Assembly: GCF_025639885.1 (NCBI RefSeq)
Contig: NZ_CP106738.1
Location: 186,001 to 250,000 of the forward strand
DNA length: 64,000 nucleotides
Source of the DNA: Roseovarius pelagicus
GTDB taxonomy: Bacteria; Pseudomonadota; Alphaproteobacteria; Rhodobacterales; Rhodobacteraceae
Direction of reading: 5' to 3'
Of the stretch, positions 19,412 through 28,199 are shown one piece after another. The position numbers and the translations under genes are program-made. Each line of letters starts with the position of its first letter. Within the stretch, counting starts at the first letter, position 1. The notes beneath the pieces were generated by a model. It was not told the DNA's origin and searched no databases. It saw nothing but the letters and a program-made list of their open reading frames with translations.

Positions 19412-19903
19412 ATGCGCATTGGCCTCTACCCCGGCACCTTTGACCCGATCACCTTGGGGCATATCGACATTATCCGACGGGCGTGCCTGTTGGTGGATCG
19501 TCTGGTGATCGGGGTCGCCATCAACGACGGCAAGGGGCCGTTGTTCTCGCTCGAAGAGCGGGTGGCGATGGTCGAGGCGGAATCGGCTGCGCTGGCAGAA
19601 AGCACTGGGACCGAAATTGTCGTGCATCCCTTTGACAATCTGCTGATCGATTGCGCCCGCGATGTCAGCGCACAAGTGATCGTGCGCGGACTGCGTGCGG
19701 TGGCTGATTTCGAATACGAATTTCAGATGGTTGGTATGAACCGTGCGTTGGATGCCTCGGTCGAGACTGTGTTTTTGATGGCGGATGCGAACCATCAGGC
19801 GATTGCATCGAAGCTGGTCAAGGAAATCGCGCGCTTGGGGGGCGATGTTCGCAAATTCGTCACGGGGCCAGTGAATGCGGCGTTGTTGGAGAAGTACAGC
19901 TAA
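19412..19903 (+). CDS. coaD: phosphopantetheine adenylyltransferase
   Basis: A 163-aa enzyme, the normal length for CoaD. It has the nucleotidyltransferase motif YPGTFDPITLGHIDIIRRA at the N-terminus, RGLRAVADFEYEFQM in the middle and SSxLVKE-type region SKLVKEIARLGGDVRKFV near the C-terminus. It transfers AMP from ATP to 4'-phosphopantetheine to make dephospho-CoA in the cytoplasm, the penultimate step of CoA synthesis. It stands alone and convergent with a 47-codon minus-strand gene. CoA is also the donor of the phosphopantetheine used by the PPTase at 60509, but the two loci are not linked. Confidence 0.97.
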   Translation: MRIGLYPGTFDPITLGHIDIIRRACLLVDRLVIGVAINDGKGPLFSLEERVAMVEAESAALAESTGTEIVVHPFDNLLIDCARDVSAQVIVRGLRAVADFEYEFQMVGMNRALDASVETVFLMADANHQAIASKLVKEIARLGGDVRKFVTGPVNAALLEKYS

Positions 19904-19923
19904 CGCGTTCCGATCTCGGCGGA

Positions 19924-20067
19924 TCAGCGCCAGAATGCCATCCATTCGATCAGGTCAGCCAGTTTTTGCGCCACAAATATCGACCCTTCCCAATCCTGTA
20001 GCGCGTAATCAAGGATTAGCGCAAATGCGATCATCAGGCCGAGGCCAATGGCGATCTTGTTGGTCAT
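19924..20067 (-). CDS. 47-aa conserved small membrane protein
   Basis: This frame is shorter than a usual cutoff but looks real. It encodes MTNKIAIGLGLMIAFALILDY, a single membrane span of about 15-18 residues, then a polar middle and the compact ending LADLIEWMAFWR. Small proteins with this same plan and a W-rich IEW..FWR ending are, from memory, common next to gap in roseobacters, where they are left as hypothetical. It lies downstream of gap in the same direction, 78 bp after its stop, and is convergent with coaD. The role is unknown. Confidence 0.68.
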   Translation of the reverse strand: MTNKIAIGLGLMIAFALILDYALQDWEGSIFVAQKLADLIEWMAFWR

Positions 20068-20092
20068 TTACTCTACCCTGAAACGATTGCGA

Positions 20093-20116
20093 CCCTGTCG
20101 GGTATGCCTGACAGGG
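20093..20116 (-). terminator. hairpin downstream of gap (weak terminator or attenuator)
   Basis: CCCTGTC and GACAGGG form a perfect 7-pair stem with a 10-base loop between the gap stop and the small gene. No T run follows, so it may only stabilise the gap mRNA end rather than stop transcription. Confidence 0.3.
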
Positions 20117-20145
20117 CCGCATCGCGCAAGATTGCCAAGGTCAGT

Positions 20146-21147
20146 TTACCCCAGACGCCCCATCAGCGCAGCCAGATCGGCCATACGCACTGAAAAACCC
20201 CATTCGTTGTCGTACCATGCCAGAACACGGACCAGACGACCGCCAGTCACTTTGGTCTGGGCCGGAGCGAAGATGCTGCTTTCTTCGGTGTGGTTGAAGT
20301 CGATGCTGACCTTTGGCTCGGGATCATAGGCCAGAATGCCTTTCATCGCTCCATTGGCTGCCGTTTCGACGACGGCGTTCACCTCGGCCTCTGTCACGTC
20401 GCGGGACGCGATGAACGTCAGGTCCACAGCGGATACGTTCGGCGTCGGTACGCGGATGGCGGAGCCATCCAGCTTGCCTTTGAGGGCTGGCAGTACTTCG
20501 CCCAGTGCTTTGGCTGCACCAGTCGAGGTGGGGATCATCGACATTGCCGCTGCACGCGCTCGGTAGAGGTCCTTGTGGCGACGATCCAACGTCGGCTGAT
20601 CGCCGGTATAAGCGTGGATCGTGGTCATGATACCGCTCTCGATGCCGATGCCTTCGTGCAGCACTTTGGCTAGCGGAGCAAGGCAGTTGGTGGTGCAGGA
20701 CCCGTTCGAGATCATCCGCTCGCCCGGCTTCAGGTCTTCGTGGTTGACGCCCATGACCACGGTCCGGTCCACGTTCTTGCCCGGTGCGGACAACAGGACC
20801 TTACCCGCGCCGCGTTCCAGATGCTTGCTCGCTTTTTCACCGTCGTTGAATTTGCCGGTGCATTCCAGCAGGACGTCGACGCCGTCCCAGTCCAATTCGT
20901 CCAGGTCGTAAGTCGAGAACATCTGCATCGGGCCACGCCCAAGATCCATCGTACCGTCGCCAAGCGTGATTTCATTGGCAAAGCGACCGTGCACGCTGTC
21001 GTATTTAATCAGGTGGGCAGCGGTTTCCAGTGGGCCGGTGGCGTTGACCTTGACCACTTCGATATCATCGCGGCTGGATTGGGCAATATGCGCGAGGGTG
21101 GCGCGCCCGATGCGTCCAAACCCGTTGATGCCAACTTTGACGGTCAT
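20146..21147 (-). CDS. gap: type I glyceraldehyde-3-phosphate dehydrogenase
   Basis: The ATG at 21147 is chosen (333 aa, MTVKVGINGFGRIGRATLAH) because homologues start there and a gagagg site precedes it. The catalytic segment ISNGSCTTNCLAPLAKVLHEG holds the active-site cysteine; TGAAKALGEVLPALKGKLDG and the C-terminal WYDNEWGFSVRMADL are also standard. It interconverts glyceraldehyde-3-phosphate and 1,3-bisphosphoglycerate with NAD+ in central carbon metabolism. The gene stands alone apart from the 47-codon gene downstream. Roseobacters often have more than one gap copy, and the isozyme role is not decidable here. Confidence 0.97.
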   Translation of the reverse strand: MTVKVGINGFGRIGRATLAHIAQSSRDDIEVVKVNATGPLETAAHLIKYDSVHGRFANEITLGDGTMDLGRGPMQMFSTYDLDELDWDGVDVLLECTGKFNDGEKASKHLERGAGKVLLSAPGKNVDRTVVMGVNHEDLKPGERMISNGSCTTNCLAPLAKVLHEGIGIESGIMTTIHAYTGDQPTLDRRHKDLYRARAAAMSMIPTSTGAAKALGEVLPALKGKLDGSAIRVPTPNVSAVDLTFIASRDVTEAEVNAVVETAANGAMKGILAYDPEPKVSIDFNHTEESSIFAPAQTKVTGGRLVRVLAWYDNEWGFSVRMADLAALMGRLG

Positions 21148-21350
21148 GTAAATTCCTCTCTGGCGGCTGATGTTGTTCGGCATATAGTCCTGCTAACCTC
21201 GCACCGAAAGGCGAAAAACGCTTGATCTCAGGGTGATAGCGATAACGGAGGCGGCAAATCGCCGTCGGGGACAGCTGGTTGCGCTAACGGGTGCGTTGCA
21301 GGTAGGCGCGTTTATCCTGTATTCCGCAGGTAACGTGAAGGAGAGATGAG

Positions 21351-22322
21351 ATGAGCGGACTATTGGCGCTGCTGGATGACGTGGCTGGCATTGCCAAGAT
21401 CGCCGCCGCATCGGTTGATGATGTGGTAGGGCAGGCGGCCAAGGCTGGCGCCAAGGCGGCAGGCGCCGTGATCGACGATGCCGCTGTCACCCCGAAATAT
21501 GTTCAGGGTTTCGAGGCGCGCCGCGAATTGCCGATCATCTGGCGGATCGCGCGCGGTTCCCTAACCAACAAACTGGTGTTCCTGCTGCCTGCGGGTCTGG
21601 CGCTGAGCGCGTTCGCCCCTTGGGCGATCTCACCGCTGTTGATGCTGGGCGGGGCGTATCTGTGCTTTGAGGGGGCCGAGAAAGTGGCGCATGTTCTGGG
21701 GTTTGGCCACGCAGAGGGCGGACCCGATGGCAGTCACGCGGATGTAGATCCGGCGCATCTGGAAGAAGAAAAGGTGGCGGGTGCAATTAAGACCGATTTT
21801 ATCCTGTCAGCCGAGATTATGACAATCGCACTCGCGGCGATCCCGGCCAGCGGCTTCTGGATGGAGGCGGCGACGCTGGCTTTGGTTGCGGTTATGATAA
21901 CGGTCGCGGTTTATGGGGCTGTAGCGCTGATTGTCAAAGCCGATGACTTGGGTCTGTTAATGGCGGCGCGCGGGCGACTGAGGCTAACACGCGCAGCGGG
22001 ACAAGGGATTGTTCGTGCAATGCCCAAGGTTCTGAAGCTGCTGATGATTGTCGGCACTGCCGCAATGCTCTGGGTTGGCGGAAGTATCATTCTGCACGGG
22101 CTGAAAGAGATGGGGCGAGCGGAACCCTATGACATGATCCATCACTGGGCAGAGGTTGCCGCGCATGGCGCCGGATCATTTGCGGCTACGACAGAGTGGT
22201 TTCTGGTTGCCGGTATGGACGGAATGCTGGGGCTGGCGCTGGGGTTCGTCCTGATTCCGGTGGGTACAAAGCTGATCGCGCCCATTTGGAAGGCGCTTCG
22301 GCGGCTTAATCCCGTTGTGTGA
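21351..22322 (+). CDS. DUF808 family inner-membrane protein (YedI-like)
   Basis: A 323-aa protein that opens MSGLLALLDDVAGIAKIAAASVDDV, the hallmark of DUF808, followed by AGAKAAGAVIDDAAVTPKYVQGF. Several hydrophobic spans follow (about 80-110, 145-175, 180-200, 225-250 and 285-310), and the middle carries GAYLCFEGAEKVAHVL. The family is widespread in proteobacteria and has no established function. A gaaggagag site precedes the ATG. It is divergent from gap and convergent with the SDR gene. Confidence 0.88.
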   Translation: MSGLLALLDDVAGIAKIAAASVDDVVGQAAKAGAKAAGAVIDDAAVTPKYVQGFEARRELPIIWRIARGSLTNKLVFLLPAGLALSAFAPWAISPLLMLGGAYLCFEGAEKVAHVLGFGHAEGGPDGSHADVDPAHLEEEKVAGAIKTDFILSAEIMTIALAAIPASGFWMEAATLALVAVMITVAVYGAVALIVKADDLGLLMAARGRLRLTRAAGQGIVRAMPKVLKLLMIVGTAAMLWVGGSIILHGLKEMGRAEPYDMIHHWAEVAAHGAGSFAATTEWFLVAGMDGMLGLALGFVLIPVGTKLIAPIWKALRRLNPVV

Positions 22323-22348
22323 TCAAGCCACCCGAACCGGAGCGCGCA

Positions 22349-23104
22349 TCATTGCATACGCAGAGCGCCGTCCAACCGGATCACCTCGCCGTTGAGATAA
22401 CCGCATTCGATGATGAACGCCGCAAGACGTGCGTACTCGGATGGATCACCCAGACGTTTGGGGCAGGTCACATCCTGTGCCAGACTGTCCTGTACCTCTT
22501 GCGGAAGCCCTTGCAGCATGGGGGTCAGGAAAATTCCCGGCGCAATGGCCATGACGCGGATCCCTTCCCGAGCCAGATCACGCGCCATCGGCAGGCTGAG
22601 GCCATAGATGCCCCCTTTGGACGCAGCATAGGCGGCTTGGCCCTTCTGTCCGTCAAAGGCGGCAACCGAAGCGGTGTTGATGATCACCCCACGCGCGCCA
22701 TCGACCTCGGGTGCGTTCTGCGCGATTTCTGCGGCGGCTAGGCGTGCAACGTTGAAGCTGCCGACCAGATTGATGTCGATAACGCGTTGAAACCCGTCCA
22801 GAGAATGCGGGCCGTTCCTACCCAGAGTTTTTTCCGCCGGGGCGATGCCGGCGCAGTTGATTGCGGCTGTAATCCGGCCCATCGCCTGTTTTGCCTGCGC
22901 GATCGCGGCGCTGACGGACGCCTCGTTTGTGACGTCGGTTTCAGAAAAATGCGCACCGATTTCGGCAGCCAGTGCTGTGCCACGTTCAGTATCGCGATCG
23001 AGGATCGTTACGTCTGCTCCCACATTGCGAAAATGTCGTGCGGTGGCTTCACCGAGGCCCGAGGCCCCGCCAGTGATGATCGCGGCGGCATTCTGGATTT
23101 GCAT
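22349..23104 (-). CDS. SDR-family dehydrogenase, probable 3-hydroxyacyl-CoA dehydrogenase type 2
   Basis: Starting at the ATG at 23104 (251 aa, MQIQNAAAIITGGASGLGEAT), this is a classical short-chain dehydrogenase: the TGGASGLG cofactor motif, NCAG, NTASVAAFDGQKGQAAYAASKGG with the Ser-Tyr-Lys catalytic set, and the ending YLNGEVIRLDGALRMQ. The segment NTASVAAFDGQ.GQAAYAASKGGI and the final RLDGALRM match the HSD10-like group that oxidises short-chain 3-hydroxyacyl-CoAs, including 2-methyl-3-hydroxybutyryl-CoA of isoleucine breakdown. The neighbour downstream of its start is a membrane protein gene with no clear link. Confidence 0.85.
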   Translation of the reverse strand: MQIQNAAAIITGGASGLGEATARHFRNVGADVTILDRDTERGTALAAEIGAHFSETDVTNEASVSAAIAQAKQAMGRITAAINCAGIAPAEKTLGRNGPHSLDGFQRVIDINLVGSFNVARLAAAEIAQNAPEVDGARGVIINTASVAAFDGQKGQAAYAASKGGIYGLSLPMARDLAREGIRVMAIAPGIFLTPMLQGLPQEVQDSLAQDVTCPKRLGDPSEYARLAAFIIECGYLNGEVIRLDGALRMQ

Positions 23105-23161
23105 GGCGACTCCCTTCGAGGAAATGAACAAGTGTTCAGATAACGTGATCCTGCTCCGCTG

Positions 23162-24220
23162 TCAAAGGGCGGGACGGATGAAACGGACGGTGGCAATCAT
23201 TCCGATCACAGTGATAATGATGCGCAAGATGTGATGAAGCGTGACAAAGGCCGGATTGGCTTGAAGGCTGAGGGCGACCAGAGCCATCTCTGTGACACCA
23301 CCGGGGGCAAAGGTAATCAACAGCACGTCGAAAGGTTCGCCCAGGACAGGCTGCAACAGCAATGCCATTGCTGCCGCCAGCAGTAGCATCCCCCCAACGG
23401 AAACAATGGCCAGTGTGGCGCCATGAAGGATCAAAGCGCGGCTTAGCCCTGTGAAGCGCAGCCCGAGGGCCGTGCCGATCACGATCTGCGCAAAATTCAC
23501 CAGCCATTGCGGTACGTCGAGATGCCCCAACCCGCTGAGCGAAAGGATCGCAGCGACGGCCAATGGTCCGGTAATCTGCCCGGCGGGCAGGCGCATCACC
23601 CGTGCTATCCAGATACCCAGAGCGCCTGCTGCGGCTAGCCAAGGAAGCGCATGCCACGGCACTGGACCATGGGACAGGCTAAGACCTGCGGCACTGCCGA
23701 CGGGCGCTCCAAGATAGAATGATAGCCCGATCGGCAATATGGTAACAACAAGGATAACGCGCAGAAACTGTTGCAACATCAGGCGTGGCATATCTGCGCC
23801 GGCTGCCTCGCCCAGCGCGATACTCTCGTACAGCCCACCGGGCGCGCCAGCGTAGAAGGCCGTCGCGCGATCATATCCGCCCAAGCGCCGAAACATCAGG
23901 TAGTTGAACATCATAGCTGTCGCGACAAAAACTATCAAAGCAAGGAAGCTGATGGCCAAGTCGCCAGCCTTGTCAAAGAGTGCGGGTGTCACCTGCGCAC
24001 CAATCATCAGACCGATAATGGCCATGAACACGAGGCGGAATCGCTGGGGAAACTGATAACCGTCTGGCAGTTTATGTGGCAGCAGTGTTGCGACCATTCC
24101 CGAGGCCACCATCGGACCCAGCAAAAAAGGCAATGGCATCGCGGTACGTGTGGCAAGCGTTCCGGCGATTGCAGAGCAAAAGATCAGAAGTGTCGTGGTC
24201 CGCAGATGTGGCATGAGCAT
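23162..24220 (-). CDS. AbrB-duplication family membrane protein
   Basis: A 352-aa hydrophobic protein with about ten spans in two similar halves, each with an LPFLLGPM- or LPAGQITGPL-type pattern (MPLPFLLGPMVASG near residue 30; RLPAGQITGPLAVAAI near 210). AFYAGAPGGLYESIALGEAAGADMPRLMLQQFLRV and ITFAPGGVTEMALVALSLQANPAFVTLHHILRI are the conserved loops of the proteins often labelled AbrB family or putative ammonia monooxygenase. Neither label is a proven function: these are inner-membrane proteins, probably transporters. It lies between the SDR and the cytochrome gene on the same strand. Confidence 0.85.
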   Translation of the reverse strand: MLMPHLRTTTLLIFCSAIAGTLATRTAMPLPFLLGPMVASGMVATLLPHKLPDGYQFPQRFRLVFMAIIGLMIGAQVTPALFDKAGDLAISFLALIVFVATAMMFNYLMFRRLGGYDRATAFYAGAPGGLYESIALGEAAGADMPRLMLQQFLRVILVVTILPIGLSFYLGAPVGSAAGLSLSHGPVPWHALPWLAAAGALGIWIARVMRLPAGQITGPLAVAAILSLSGLGHLDVPQWLVNFAQIVIGTALGLRFTGLSRALILHGATLAIVSVGGMLLLAAAMALLLQPVLGEPFDVLLITFAPGGVTEMALVALSLQANPAFVTLHHILRIIITVIGMIATVRFIRPAL

Positions 24221-24325
24221 GTTGAAGCACCGGCTGCCCCAGTTGGCAATGGCAAAAGCCGAGGCCTGACAAGGGGATGCCGTTCCAAAACTCGCGCTGA
24301 TGCGTTTACGCTATAGCAGAGTGTT

Positions 24326-24916
24326 TCAATCGTCGGGGCAGGGTGTCCCGGCTGCGTCCCAAACTTCGAGGTCGGAAATATGCTCTGCCAGTGAATAGGG
24401 GGCTGCTTCGCGGGTGCCGCCGGGTGACCATGCCCAATGCAGGATGATGTCATGGCCCAGATGTTCGGCCAGTTCCTCAGGCGTGCGTCCTCCGTTGCGC
24501 TCGGGGTCGCGTAACTGGTTACAGATAACCTCTGAAGGCTGCCCGAACCAGTGCGCCTCGGGAGGGGCCAGCATCCACGCAGTATCGACGCGCGGAGCTG
24601 CGTGCGGGGCCGGGTTGCCCCGGTCCGACACCGTGTGGCAGGTTTGGCAGGGGATGGTTTCTGCCCCGATGCGGCTGTCGCCTGCCTGAATGTTCATGCC
24701 ATGGGGGCGTACCTTCCCATAACTGGAGCCAGACCACATGGGCCGATCCGATGGCCCGACATGGCAGTTGGCGCAGCGCGGATGTGATGTGACTTCGTAA
24801 ACCCGCTCCCATGCCGCAAGGCCGTCGGCACGGTTGACGGTGTCTTGTGCTGCCATGCTTACGGGCAAAGGGGCAAGAATAGCAAAGAGCAAGACCAGAC
24901 GGAGCACTTTGAACAT
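24326..24916 (-). CDS. periplasmic two-haem c-type cytochrome of the Mo-hydroxylase operon
   Basis: A 196-aa protein with a short signal peptide (MFKVLRLVLLFAILAPLPVSMAAQ, Ala-rich cleavage site) and two CxxCH haem c sites: CANCH near residue 48 and CQTCH near residue 95. The rest, including AWMLAPPEAHWFGQP and LGHDIILHWAWSPGG, matches the third gene often found with isoquinoline 1-oxidoreductase genes. Its ATG overlaps the TGA of the large subunit gene, so it is translationally coupled. The likely job is to take electrons from the molybdenum enzyme in the periplasm and pass them to the respiratory chain. Confidence 0.85.
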   Translation of the reverse strand: MFKVLRLVLLFAILAPLPVSMAAQDTVNRADGLAAWERVYEVTSHPRCANCHVGPSDRPMWSGSSYGKVRPHGMNIQAGDSRIGAETIPCQTCHTVSDRGNPAPHAAPRVDTAWMLAPPEAHWFGQPSEVICNQLRDPERNGGRTPEELAEHLGHDIILHWAWSPGGTREAAPYSLAEHISDLEVWDAAGTPCPDD

Positions 24917-27159
24917 TACGCGAAATCCACAAATTTGTTGAATGGCATCTCGCGTATGCGCACCCCTGTGGCGGCAAAAATTGCGCCTGCCAGTGCTGGT
25001 GCGGCGGGCGGCACGGGTGGCTCTCCGATGCCGCGCACTTGTTCACCGTTCTCCAAACCTCGAACAGTGATCCGGGGGCACTGATGCAGGCGCATTCCCT
25101 CAAAGTCGTGGTAGTTGGTTTGTGTTGCCGTGCCGCCCTGATAGGTGATCTGGCAGTTCATGGCGTGGCCCAGCCCCCAGATGACGCCGCCCGCGACGAG
25201 GTTTTCGAAATTGACCGGATCGATCACTGTGCCTACCTCGGCAGCGACCCAAGCCTCGGTAATGCGCAAACCACGATCTGTCTGACGTACTTCGACGATT
25301 TCTGCGCAAGGCACACCAAAAGAGTGGGTGAGTGCCACGCCACGCCCAATGCCTGTGCCCGGATGTGGGCCGGACCAGTTTGACATTTTGGCGACGGATT
25401 CTAGTGCAGCTCGGGCCAAAGGATCGCTACAAAGACGCAGTCGCTCGTGCAGCGGATCGGCCCCCGCAGCATGGATTATCTCATCCAGTCCAAGGTTGTA
25501 GAAGAACCCGCCGGTTGAAGCCCCGACAGATCGCCATGAACTGATCGGCGCCAATTCAGGCGCACGGTGTCCGGTGACACGGTGGTGGGGGATGGCAAAG
25601 GGCTGATCCCATGCTCCAGCGACGATCTGGCTGTCGGGGCCGGGTGGCGCAACGCTCTGCCGTCCCATCTGCGACGCAATGACCGATGGCATGGCGATTG
25701 AAAGGTCAAACGCCGTCACCTGACCGTTTTCGTGCGCACCGCGCATCCGGGCCATTGCGGGCTGGCGCATGTAGTCGTGGCGCATATCGGTTTCACGGCT
25801 GTAGGTCAGCTTGATCGGGGTGCCGGGCATCTGCATGGCGATCTCTGTCGCTTGTCGTACAACGGTATCCTCTAACCGATGGCCAAAGCTGCCGCCGATA
25901 TAGGCGGCATGGACGGTGACGGCAGCGGACTTTACCTTCGCAATCTTGGCCACGTTGGATTGGACAAAGCGTGGGATTTGTGTGCCGGTCCAGACCTCGA
26001 CCTGACCGTTGTTCACCAGCACGATAGCGCTAAGCGGTTCTAGGGGCGCATGAGCCAGATAAGGGGCGTGGTATTCGGCCGAGATGGTACCCGTGCCCTG
26101 AAATGCATCCGCTACATCCCCGTCATCGCGCGGGCGACTGTCGCGGTGGTCATTGGTGAAACTGTTGGCGAGCGCCTGCCAGTGCGCCTCCATTTCGGAA
26201 GGAAAGGGCGCGGGCGCCCACTCGGCCTTGATCAGGTCTGCCGCACGGAACGCATGCCACGTGGTCTTGGCCACAATACCAAGCCCCCCGGTCACTGGAA
26301 CGACCGCTAGGATGCCGGGCGCGGCAAGAGCCGTATCAGCGTCATAAGACCTAAGCTGGCTGCCGGGTGCCGGGCCAAGCAGAACAGTGGCGTGCAGCAT
26401 ATCGAGCACCGTCAGGTCGATGCCGTAGCTTAGTGTGCCGGTGCATTTGGCCATCATGTCCAGCCGGTGCATCGGCTTGCCGATCAGCCGCCATTCGGAT
26501 GCGGGGCGTAATGGTACATCTTGCGCCACCTCCAGTGTAGCGGCGGTTGCGGCGAGGGATGTGTAGGGTAGGGCGCGACCGTCTGGCAGGATGACGGCGC
26601 CATCTTTCGTGCGCAATCGGGTCAGGTCAGCACCGCTCTGCATTGCAGCGGCTCGTTTCAGCGTTTCGCGCGCCGATGCGCCTGCTGCGCGCAGTTTCAC
26701 AAAGCCATCAGGCACGGTGGTTGACCCACCTGTGATCTGCATACCCATGAATTTCATCACTGCGTCGATCGTACCGTGAACGGTACTGTTCAGTAGGCCG
26801 TCTCCGGGCATCGCAAAGGCTGCGGCCTCTTCGGACAGAGCGGTATTCCAGTAGGCCGGGCTGGGTGGCCCGGGGTCGACGGTGATCTGGTCTAGTGCCA
26901 CGTCAAGTTCTTCGGCTATCAGTGCCGCCTGAACGTGATAGGCACCTTGGCCCTTGTCGGCGCGTGGGGTGATCAGGGTGATGCCGTCCGCGTCGATACG
27001 CACATAGGGCGTGAGCGCGGCGCTGTCTTCGGGTAACCCATCCAGCAAGGGATTATCCACGGCTCTGCGGTATTGATAAATACCGAAGGCGACACCGCCA
27101 GCGACGGCCGCTGATCCGACTAGAAACGTGCGACGTGCGATTTTTCCGGCTTTGCTCAT
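24916..27159 (-). CDS. iorB: molybdopterin-binding large subunit, isoquinoline 1-oxidoreductase beta type
   Basis: A 747-aa protein of the xanthine dehydrogenase superfamily. It begins with a twin-arginine signal, MSKAGKIARRTFLVGSAAVAGG, so it is exported folded to the periplasm with its cofactor. The molybdopterin-binding domains follow, with GGSFGHRLEDTVVRQATEIA, SWRSVGASTGGFFYNLGLDEI, and the C-terminal RGIGEPPVPPAAPALAGAIF carrying the conserved catalytic glutamate (GIGEPPVPP). The family oxidises N-heteroaromatics or aldehydes; the natural substrate here cannot be named. It lies between the iron-sulfur subunit gene (4 bp upstream) and the overlapping cytochrome gene, forming a three-gene operon. 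Confidence 0.92.
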   Translation of the reverse strand: MSKAGKIARRTFLVGSAAVAGGVAFGIYQYRRAVDNPLLDGLPEDSAALTPYVRIDADGITLITPRADKGQGAYHVQAALIAEELDVALDQITVDPGPPSPAYWNTALSEEAAAFAMPGDGLLNSTVHGTIDAVMKFMGMQITGGSTTVPDGFVKLRAAGASARETLKRAAAMQSGADLTRLRTKDGAVILPDGRALPYTSLAATAATLEVAQDVPLRPASEWRLIGKPMHRLDMMAKCTGTLSYGIDLTVLDMLHATVLLGPAPGSQLRSYDADTALAAPGILAVVPVTGGLGIVAKTTWHAFRAADLIKAEWAPAPFPSEMEAHWQALANSFTNDHRDSRPRDDGDVADAFQGTGTISAEYHAPYLAHAPLEPLSAIVLVNNGQVEVWTGTQIPRFVQSNVAKIAKVKSAAVTVHAAYIGGSFGHRLEDTVVRQATEIAMQMPGTPIKLTYSRETDMRHDYMRQPAMARMRGAHENGQVTAFDLSIAMPSVIASQMGRQSVAPPGPDSQIVAGAWDQPFAIPHHRVTGHRAPELAPISSWRSVGASTGGFFYNLGLDEIIHAAGADPLHERLRLCSDPLARAALESVAKMSNWSGPHPGTGIGRGVALTHSFGVPCAEIVEVRQTDRGLRITEAWVAAEVGTVIDPVNFENLVAGGVIWGLGHAMNCQITYQGGTATQTNYHDFEGMRLHQCPRITVRGLENGEQVRGIGEPPVPPAAPALAGAIFAATGVRIREMPFNKFVDFA

Positions 27160-27163
27160 TTCG

Positions 27164-27622
27164 CTATGCCCCGCGCAGCGCCGTGGCGGCGGATTTCACC
27201 GCGGCACGGATACGTGGATAGGTTCCGCAGCGGCATAGATTGGCGCTCATCGCGGCGTCGATCTGGGCGTCGGTGGGGTCGGGTGTGTCCACAAGAAATG
27301 ATGCCGCGGCCATGATTTGACCGGATTGACAATACCCGCATTGGGCCACCTGATGCTGGTGCCATGCCGCCTGCACGGCATGTAACGCGGCAGGAGTGCC
27401 CAGCCCTTCGATCGTCGTGATTTCACCCTGCACATCGCCGAGCAGTAATTGACAAGAGCGCACTGCAATCCCGTCTTCGTGCACCGTACAGGCGCCACAT
27501 TGCGCGATCCCGCAACCGTATTTTGTGCCCGTCATCCCCAGTACATCGCGTAGAACCCACAGCAGGGGCATGTCCGGTTCTGCATCCACATCATGCGGGG
27601 TGCCGTTGACAATCAGTTGCAC
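27164..27622 (-). CDS. iorA: (2Fe-2S)-binding subunit, isoquinoline 1-oxidoreductase alpha type
   Basis: A 152-aa protein with the two [2Fe-2S] modules of this family: a plant-type N-terminal cluster, [20 protein letters not shown] plus CQLLL (residues about 38-62), and a helical C-terminal cluster, [11 protein letters not shown] and [16 protein letters not shown] (residues about 97-141). It passes electrons from the molybdenum centre of the large subunit. It has no signal peptide and is probably carried across the membrane with the Tat-exported subunit. It is the first gene of the operon. Confidence 0.94.
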   Translation of the reverse strand: MQLIVNGTPHDVDAEPDMPLLWVLRDVLGMTGTKYGCGIAQCGACTVHEDGIAVRSCQLLLGDVQGEITTIEGLGTPAALHAVQAAWHQHQVAQCGYCQSGQIMAAASFLVDTPDPTDAQIDAAMSANLCRCGTYPRIRAAVKSAATALRGA

Positions 27623-27991
27623 GCGGATCTCCTCGGGTTGCGAGTGTGTCTGGATGATAGCTCGATACGATGAGGTGGAAAATGCCCCTCTGACGAGAGT
27701 GACCTCACGGAATGCTTTGTGGAAGAAGACTTTCCGCCAGTCCCGCGCAGAGTTCCACTGATGCCAGCATGTTATCTACCCCGGTGATGCCACAGTCCCT
27801 GAGGCAGCGGTCGTGATCTCATTTCAACTATGGCCCCGTTTTATCTGTCTTGCGTGATTTCACCGCTGAACGCCCTTTGAATACGCCCCGGATGCGTGTG
27901 TCGTGCTGTCGGAAGATATGCGAACCCACCTTCACCAGCGTCGGATGACACCTGTCGCGGGTGATTTTCAGTCAGCAAAGGATCGCTGGAT
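27623..27991. other. 369-bp stretch between iorA and tRNA-Gly, no gene seen
   Basis: This holds the promoter side of the iorA operon and the 3' flank of tRNA-Gly. No coding frame with domain features is seen. I looked for a copy of the tRNA-Asn 3' end that could mark an island boundary and found none beyond generic T-loop similarity. Confidence 0.45.
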
Positions 27992-28065
27992 TGGAGCGGG
28001 TGAAGGGAATCGAACCCTCGTCACTTGCTTGGGAAGCAAATGCTCTACCATTGAGCTACACCCGC
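27992..28065 (-). tRNA. tRNA-Gly (CCC)
   Basis: A complete 74-nt cloverleaf on the minus strand: 7-pair acceptor stem GCGGGTG/CACCCGC, D-arm GCTCAATGGTAGAGC, anticodon loop TTCCCAA (anticodon CCC), T-arm GAGGGTTCGATTCCCTT, and an encoded CCA end. It reads GGG codons. It lies 62 bp from the left end of the IS21 element. Confidence 0.95.
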
Positions 28066-28077
28066 AACGTTGATTGG

Positions 28078-28105
28078 ATTATCTATCGTGAGCGCAGAAG
28101 GCAAG
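28078..28105 (-). promoter_or_regulatory. probable promoter of tRNA-Gly
   Basis: On the minus strand, CTTGCC and GATAAT are 16 bp apart, and the -10 box is 12 bp from the tRNA start. Both boxes lie in the short gap between tRNA and IS, so the insertion left this promoter intact. Confidence 0.45.
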
Positions 28106-28125
28106 TCTGAAACTTGGTCCGCCCG

Positions 28126-28177
28126 TGTGTTGATTGTCACTGAGAACTGACCCGGTATTTTCACCGAGATTTGACCC
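28126..28177 (+). repeat. left terminal repeats of the IS21 element
   Basis: The outer copy has attgtcactgagaactgaccc at its core (28133-28153) and is followed at 28157-28177 by a diverged copy ending ccgagatttgaccc. The outer copy is an exact inverse of the right end. Confidence 0.85.
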
Positions 28178-28199
28178 ACCCTCAGTTATGCGTCGTGGT

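Noticed and set aside
27992..28065. tRNA-Gly as integration site of the island
   Set aside because: The island lies on its 5' side and there is no repeat of its 3' end; tRNA-Asn is the better placed candidate.
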